Part shown: one piece after another, positions 59,102 through 64,000 of the stretch
How positions within the stretch are numbered: position 1 is the first letter of the stretch
How the letters are laid out: every line of letters starts with the position of its first letter
NCBI GenBank assembly: GCA_001600455.1
Contig: BCKC01000003.1
Coordinates: 248,001 to 312,000 of the forward strand
Direction: 5' to 3'
Length of the DNA stretch: 64,000 bases
DNA from: Endocalyx cinctus
Taxonomy: Eukaryota > Ascomycota > Sordariomycetes > Amphisphaeriales > Apiosporaceae
Program-made: the position numbers and the translations under genes
Notes under the pieces: model-generated
What the model was told of the DNA's origin: nothing
Databases searched by the model: none
Seen by the model: only the letters and a program-made list of their open reading frames with translations

Positions 59102-62100
59102 ATCTACAGTACTCTACCTAAGTATGTTGGATGTAGTAGGTCTCCCAGTACTGTAGAGTGCATACCTATGATGAATGGAAAACAACTTTACGAGATGGCA
59201 TTTATTCATGTGATACGGATACCGTTGAAGGAATAGCAAGGGAGAGATGCACGGATAGATGCACGGATAGATGAGTAGATAATTTGATAATTTGGGTGAG
59301 TCACAGATCACATCTGTATGAAGAGTGAGATTGTAACCCTCCCCCTCCACTTAAGTTGTAAATATTACCTAGGTGAAGTGTTCATACATAAATTTACTAC
59401 GTTATGTGTCCGGGTCACGAAGAGGGAAGATAGAAAAAGGGAAAAAGAAAGAGGGGGGAATATAGTTGTATGTAGATCGATGTAACCGTGTCCTAGGAAA
59501 CTGCGAAGGTATTTCCAGTATGGGCAGATTTGAAATTTTGATGCCTGATTCTTTTATATTCTGCGAGTGTCCCACACAAGAAACGGTCAAGGTGGCGGGC
59601 TGCCAGGGTGCTTGGCCCACTCGGCGAAAGGGTTTATTAATAATAACTTGCTGGTGTGGTGTATCCATTGATATGTAAACCGTAGGTTAAAGAATGTCGT
59701 GGAAATACACTAGAAATGGGTTGAGATGGATCAAGTCCCGGAGGACAAGTTGAAGTAATAGTATATATGTACGCAAAAAGAAATGTCTAACTTACCAAGC
59801 TGCCAAGCAAGCAAAGATCCTTGTCATCAATTAGATTATTGGAATAAGCCAGTCACATACATGTGTAGTATACTGTTTACCAGCACTTGGCTTATTACAG
59901 TACAACGACAAGAGTAGTCCAAGCATCTCCGCGTTTTGTCTGCGGTATAGGTTAGGAAATAAGGTTACTTCGAAATTTTGTGTGAAAGGTGATATGATAT
60001 GAAACAACTGAAACTCTTGTGGGTAGAAAGAAACATGCGATGGTAATGACTTGATCGTGAGATGTTCGTACGTGTATGGAATTAACCAACGTCTATCACG
60101 TCGACCGATAGAGAATAAAGTGGATAAAAAATAAGCACGCAAGGGATTACTTGTACCTAAAGTCCGATTGCCGAACAACCGGACTTATACATAGCGGTAT
60201 ACCTACAGCCTACATACCGAAGGTAGTAGTGTAGTCGACACCAAGACACCACAGACACCACAGACACCATGATCGTTTTACCTAGGCAAACAGCGGGCCG
60301 CCTCAACTCGGTTTTTTTTTTTTTTTTGTAAGACAAAAGTAATACACCAAGGGATAATGAACAAATAGGATATGTCGGAATCTCTATCAACAGTTTCCAG
60401 GGTAAGCCTCAAGATAAGATGTGAGCGATGGACGACCTCATGATCACTACTTGAATGCCCGATCGACAGCGGTAGGATCAGAAAAACCCCGGTCGCCCCC
60501 CAAACTAGCGCGGCTCCTTTAAAAAAAAAGAACCACGATTGATAGTGTTAAAAAAAAAGAGGGACGGACATATGACGATGGGAAAGGCTGAAGAATTTTT
60601 ATAAGCCCCTCAAAAAAAAAAAAAAAAAAATCTCAAAGTGATTGATAATCAAGAGAATGGATAGAGTTGAAATCTGATTTGTTAAGAAGGAAGAAAGAAT
60701 AACGATCAAAAGTACCACTATGATCTATATCTGCGGATACATATTTCTAAGCGAATCTACTTCAAGATACTGTAATATGTACAAGTATGAAAACGATAAA
60801 ACCGATGAAAACGATGAAAACGATGAAAACGAGGTTGTACGGCGGGGTCCTTGTAATGTATGTATGGATACCCATATCCATATCGTACGGAGTACTACTG
60901 TCCTACGTACCTAAGATCAACCATTTTTTTAAAAAAAAAAAACTGAATAGCGTAAGCGCCCATAAGCTTATTAACGTCGCAACGAAATATGTCGTCATAT
61001 CAAGCCCATTAAAGTTGTACCAAGTTACATAGATGAATACCTAATGGATAGGAATATTCTTCAAGAACTTTTGTATTTGTGACATATTATTTATTGTATC
61101 CATTACCACTATGGTGTATATGGTGTACTATGTATACATATCTACATATAGGTATGTGGTGTATATTATATCCCTAATAGTAGGTAAGGTATGTATGTAC
61201 CAGGAATATAGGAATATGGGAAGGGCTTGGGAGCTCTCAGTCTGTCAGAGAAGCTACCCCACCATCGGTTAGTGGCATACACAGTAGTAGACCTGACCAT
61301 GTGGATGACTTATACCGCCTCTTTTTTTTTTTTCTCCCTACACTCCATCCGAAATATCCATCACATCCAACTTATATGCGCATTTCGCATTCATTCCGTA
61401 GCCCGATCATACTCTCTCGCTCGCTACCCTCTTAAGTCCGCCCAACTATTCGGGATAATCCCATTTTTCAAATGAGCATGGGACCTCTTGGTCTTTCCCT
61501 AGTTTCAAATACTAATGTACATAGTATTGTAAAATGGATCGGACTCTACCCAGCTACGCCAGCCTACCAGCTTAATTATCTCCCGGAAGTCTCGGAAAGT
61601 AAAATATGAAGTCAACTTACCTATATTAGTACGTGCCAAGAGAGTAGTACCCACGCAACGTCAACATTATGTGCTTACAATTATTGCAATTATTCATAAT
61701 CTTCGTTACTATACTCCGTACTACTTGTACATTCCATCTGCCCATCTTTCCATGTGGACATAATCAAGGCTGCGCATTATAAAACTCCGTTACTGTCATC
61801 CGATGCCGAGCAGCGTTGACAAGGTAGGAATATATATATATATACATACAAGTATACACATAAGTAGTAATATAAATATATTTTTCTAATCCCCCCCCCC
61901 GTCCCCTGTTCTCCGTACCATCGTATTCCTACTCACTTCTTGGCTTCCGTCCCTTGCGTTCCGTCGTGCTTGCCGCTGTTACTAAAAAGAACCAACAGTT
62001 TTCACTTTACCTTCAAAATATTTTTAAACCCTGGCAAGCTCTTCCAAACAAACTGAACATTCCATTCATAGATTCAGCTTAGTCCTGTTTCCCCCTCTGC

Positions 62101-62377
62101 TCGTGTCCTGTCTTCTCGCATAATCTTTAATTATATATATATATATATATACTATTAGCTATATCCTCGTTCAACAACTACCTAGGTACCTACTACTATT
62201 CGTTGCGCTAGCTTGAAGTAAGTTATACCGTACTTTGCCTAGCTTACCCGCCGGCGCGCAACGTATGAAAGACGGGGGATGTAAATAAAACTTCTAGAGC
62301 TTTTCATCTCGCGTTGGGGAAGTCTGAAGAGACGAAAATTTGTCTGCTTGAAGACACTCCTCCATATATATCATAAT
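57200..62377. other. 5.2-kb gene-poor region with simple repeats
   Basis: No credible coding gene. Contains a T22-type run (57245-57270), a short copy of the 19.4/22.1-kb direct repeat core (58840-58878), a TG repeat (about 59083-59101), a 13-bp ATAGATGCACGG duplication near 59245-59270, a GATGAAAAC array (60787-60831), TACGGAGTA motifs (60886-60894, 61712-61720) and TA runs (61828-61843, 62131-62151). Open frames of 60-115 codons on both strands have no start context, splice structure or family motif. Confidence 0.6.
60787..60831 (+). repeat. GATGAAAAC nonamer tandem array
   Basis: Four to five units, the first ones slightly degenerate (GAAAACGATAAAACC), then perfect GATGAAAAC copies. Confidence 0.85.
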
Positions 62378-64000
62378 ATGATCATGCGATCAGCTATCAC
62401 CTCTACTCTCAGACTCTTGGCCTTCGTCGCCATAATAGGAGCTCTCCCGGCTGTTCTGGCTCATGACGGCGATGAAGAAGGCGGAATGGACATGGGCGCC
62501 GAAAACCCCAAACCCGACCCGGATTCGTACCCGCCCACGTACTTTGCGCATCCCGAGCACGCGGGTATTATGTATGCGCACATTGCGCTGATGGTCGTAG
62601 GCTGGATCGTTGTGCTCCCTATAGGTAGGTCTTGTACCCAAAGCTTGTACTACGCGCAACTCTAGCTGACTTCCCGCACCCAGCGGTCATGTTTTCTATC
62701 GCGCGATCACGATTTACCCTGATAACCCAATTCGTCTTCCTCGTCCTAAACGGCCTCGGCCTCGTATTAAGCCTGAGCTACAACGCGAATACCCCCGATC
62801 TATACCCTAACAATGCGCACCATAAGCTCGGTTGGATCGTCACCTGGATCGTAAGCGCGCAAGTCCTCGTAAGCTTGATTGGCCGTGTTGCCGGTGTGAT
62901 CAGCAAGAACGGCGAACAGCAGAATCTAGAGGAGGAACGGAGCTTCATCCCGGTTTCCACGGAAAATATGGCCGAACACCAACGAAGGAACGATAACGGC
63001 TACTCGGGTCCGTACCGGCACTCCGATGATAGTGCGCAAGGGACCGAACCGAATAGCGAGTCTCAGCGAAGTAATTCGGTTTCAACCATGGTCGGCCATG
63101 AATCCCCCATTGAGTTACAAGATCGTAGGTTACACTACGACGATGAAGAAGAAGAAGATGAAGACCTCGTATTTAAGCCTTCCGAGCTGCAGTCTTCCAA
63201 AAAGACTAACTCGTTCGTTGCGAAAATCGCGAGCAAGATCTCTGATCGAACGTGGAAATTCGTGATGGTCGGGTACCATGTCGTTGATAGAACTATCTTG
63301 ATTCTGGGTTACGTTGCAATTTGCACCGGTATCATCACATACTCTCGATTCTTTGTGAGTGAACATTGTACCACGCGGTTTTAGTTTTTTATGCGCTAAC
63401 GTATTTTACGTTCCGCAGGAAGGGCGTGAAGTTTTCAGCGGCTTGGCGCATTGGATCAAAGGCGGTATTTTCTTCTGGTACGGTCTGCTCACCCTCGGAC
63501 GGTGGTCTGGGAGCTTTGGGGAATTAGGATGGGTAAGTCGTGACCGATTTTCTCGTCTGAATAGTAATCCCCGCTTCCGTGAGTTGGTATTGACAAGACG
63601 AAACTTTCTTTATAGGCCTGGAATGTACGGCCAAAGCAGAGTTCCCAGAAATGGAGGCCTACGGCCGAGTTTGTCGAAGGTGCTCTGATCTTCACTTACG
63701 GTTCTACCAACATCTTCCTAGAGCATCTCGGCAACGCCGGCGAAGAATTCTCCGCGCAAGACTTGGAGCACATTTCAATCACGGTATTGTTCATCGGAGG
63801 TGGTCTCGTAAGTTTCCGCCACGCCAAAAGGTAAATTAGTTTAGTGGCGCTCAACTAATTTCGATTGCAGCTCGCTATGCTCATCGAGTCTACTCGTATT
63901 CGCGACCTTCTCAACACTACGGTGACCGAGGCAGCTCTGTCGCAACCAAGTCACGCGTATACCGAGGAGGAACGCGAGGCTCTAGATGAGCCTAAGCAAT
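62378..64000 (+). CDS. ytp1: YTP1-like integral membrane protein (3' truncated)
   Basis: Fungal membrane protein of the Ytp1/DUF2427 family, with similarity to mitochondrial electron-transport membrane proteins; biochemical role unknown. Visible exons: 62378-62624, 62684-63354, 63419-63532, 63616-63807 and 63871-beyond 64000. All joins are in phase. The N-terminus is a signal peptide (LRLLAFVAIIGALPAVLAH) followed by a His/Asp/Glu/Met-rich segment and YFAHPEHAGIMYAHIALMVVGW, the conserved DUF2427 start with a putative heme- or metal-binding His. Several helices follow. The polar loop in exon 2 (about residues 170-260) is acidic and Ser-rich. Next come GLAHWIKGGIFFWYGLLTLGRW and the GALIFTYGSTNIFLEHLGN region. 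The gene continues past the right edge. Confidence 0.93.

Overview
The window is chromosomal DNA of a filamentous ascomycete, most likely a sordariomycete. Genes carry short introns (mostly 50-110 bp) with GTRAGT-type donors, CTAAC-like branch sites and YAG acceptors. The gene set is typical of moulds: GT48 glucan synthase, GPI-anchored wall protein, GH17 wall glucanase, UstYa-family oxidase, SAT4-type membrane protein, Dam1, Ytp1. Intergenic DNA is AT-rich and full of homopolymers, TACCTAGGTA palindromes and TACGGAGTA nonamers. I found no rRNA, tRNA, CRISPR array or bacterial-type operon. Exon boundaries were worked out by hand from splice signals, reading phase and family conservation.

Layout. 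1-6.9 kb is a cell-wall block: the 3' end of FKS1 (+), a small GPI-type secreted protein (+) and a GH17 glucanase (-). 8.8-10.6 kb is LCB1 (-). 11.5-13.5 kb is a secreted type-B carboxylesterase (-). 14.4-16.4 kb is a possible small peptide system: a two-exon secreted peptide gene with dibasic sites (-) diverging from a UstYa/DUF3328 gene (+). 17.8-19.2 kb is a SAT4/rhodopsin-type membrane protein (+). 19.3-22.1 kb is a single-exon HNH-like gene (+) between two decayed direct repeats. 23.1-27.2 kb is a compact cassette bounded by inverted repeats of about 155-210 bp, holding two divergent genes: an RRM protein (-) and a complete DEAH-box RNA helicase (+).

From 27.7 kb onward the genes are conserved housekeeping ones: severin (-), HIT protein HNT1 (+), GPI-transamidase subunit GAA1 (-), rhomboid RBD2 (-), mitochondrial aconitase (-), BUD20 (+), DAM1 (-), a Sec14-like lipid-transfer protein (+), RPN9 (-), the complex I 40-kDa subunit (+), EFM5 (+), UBP8 (-), a metallo-beta-lactamase-fold hydrolase (+), a 5.2-kb gene-poor stretch, and the 5' part of a YTP1-like gene (+) that runs off the right edge.

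The accessory region is 13.5-27.2 kb. Its two most interesting parts are the inverted-repeat RRM/helicase cassette, which looks like an undescribed mobile or duplicated unit, and the dibasic peptide gene beside UstYa, which resembles a minimal fungal RiPP (dikaritin-type) locus. Both are inferences from architecture and need homology and expression checks.
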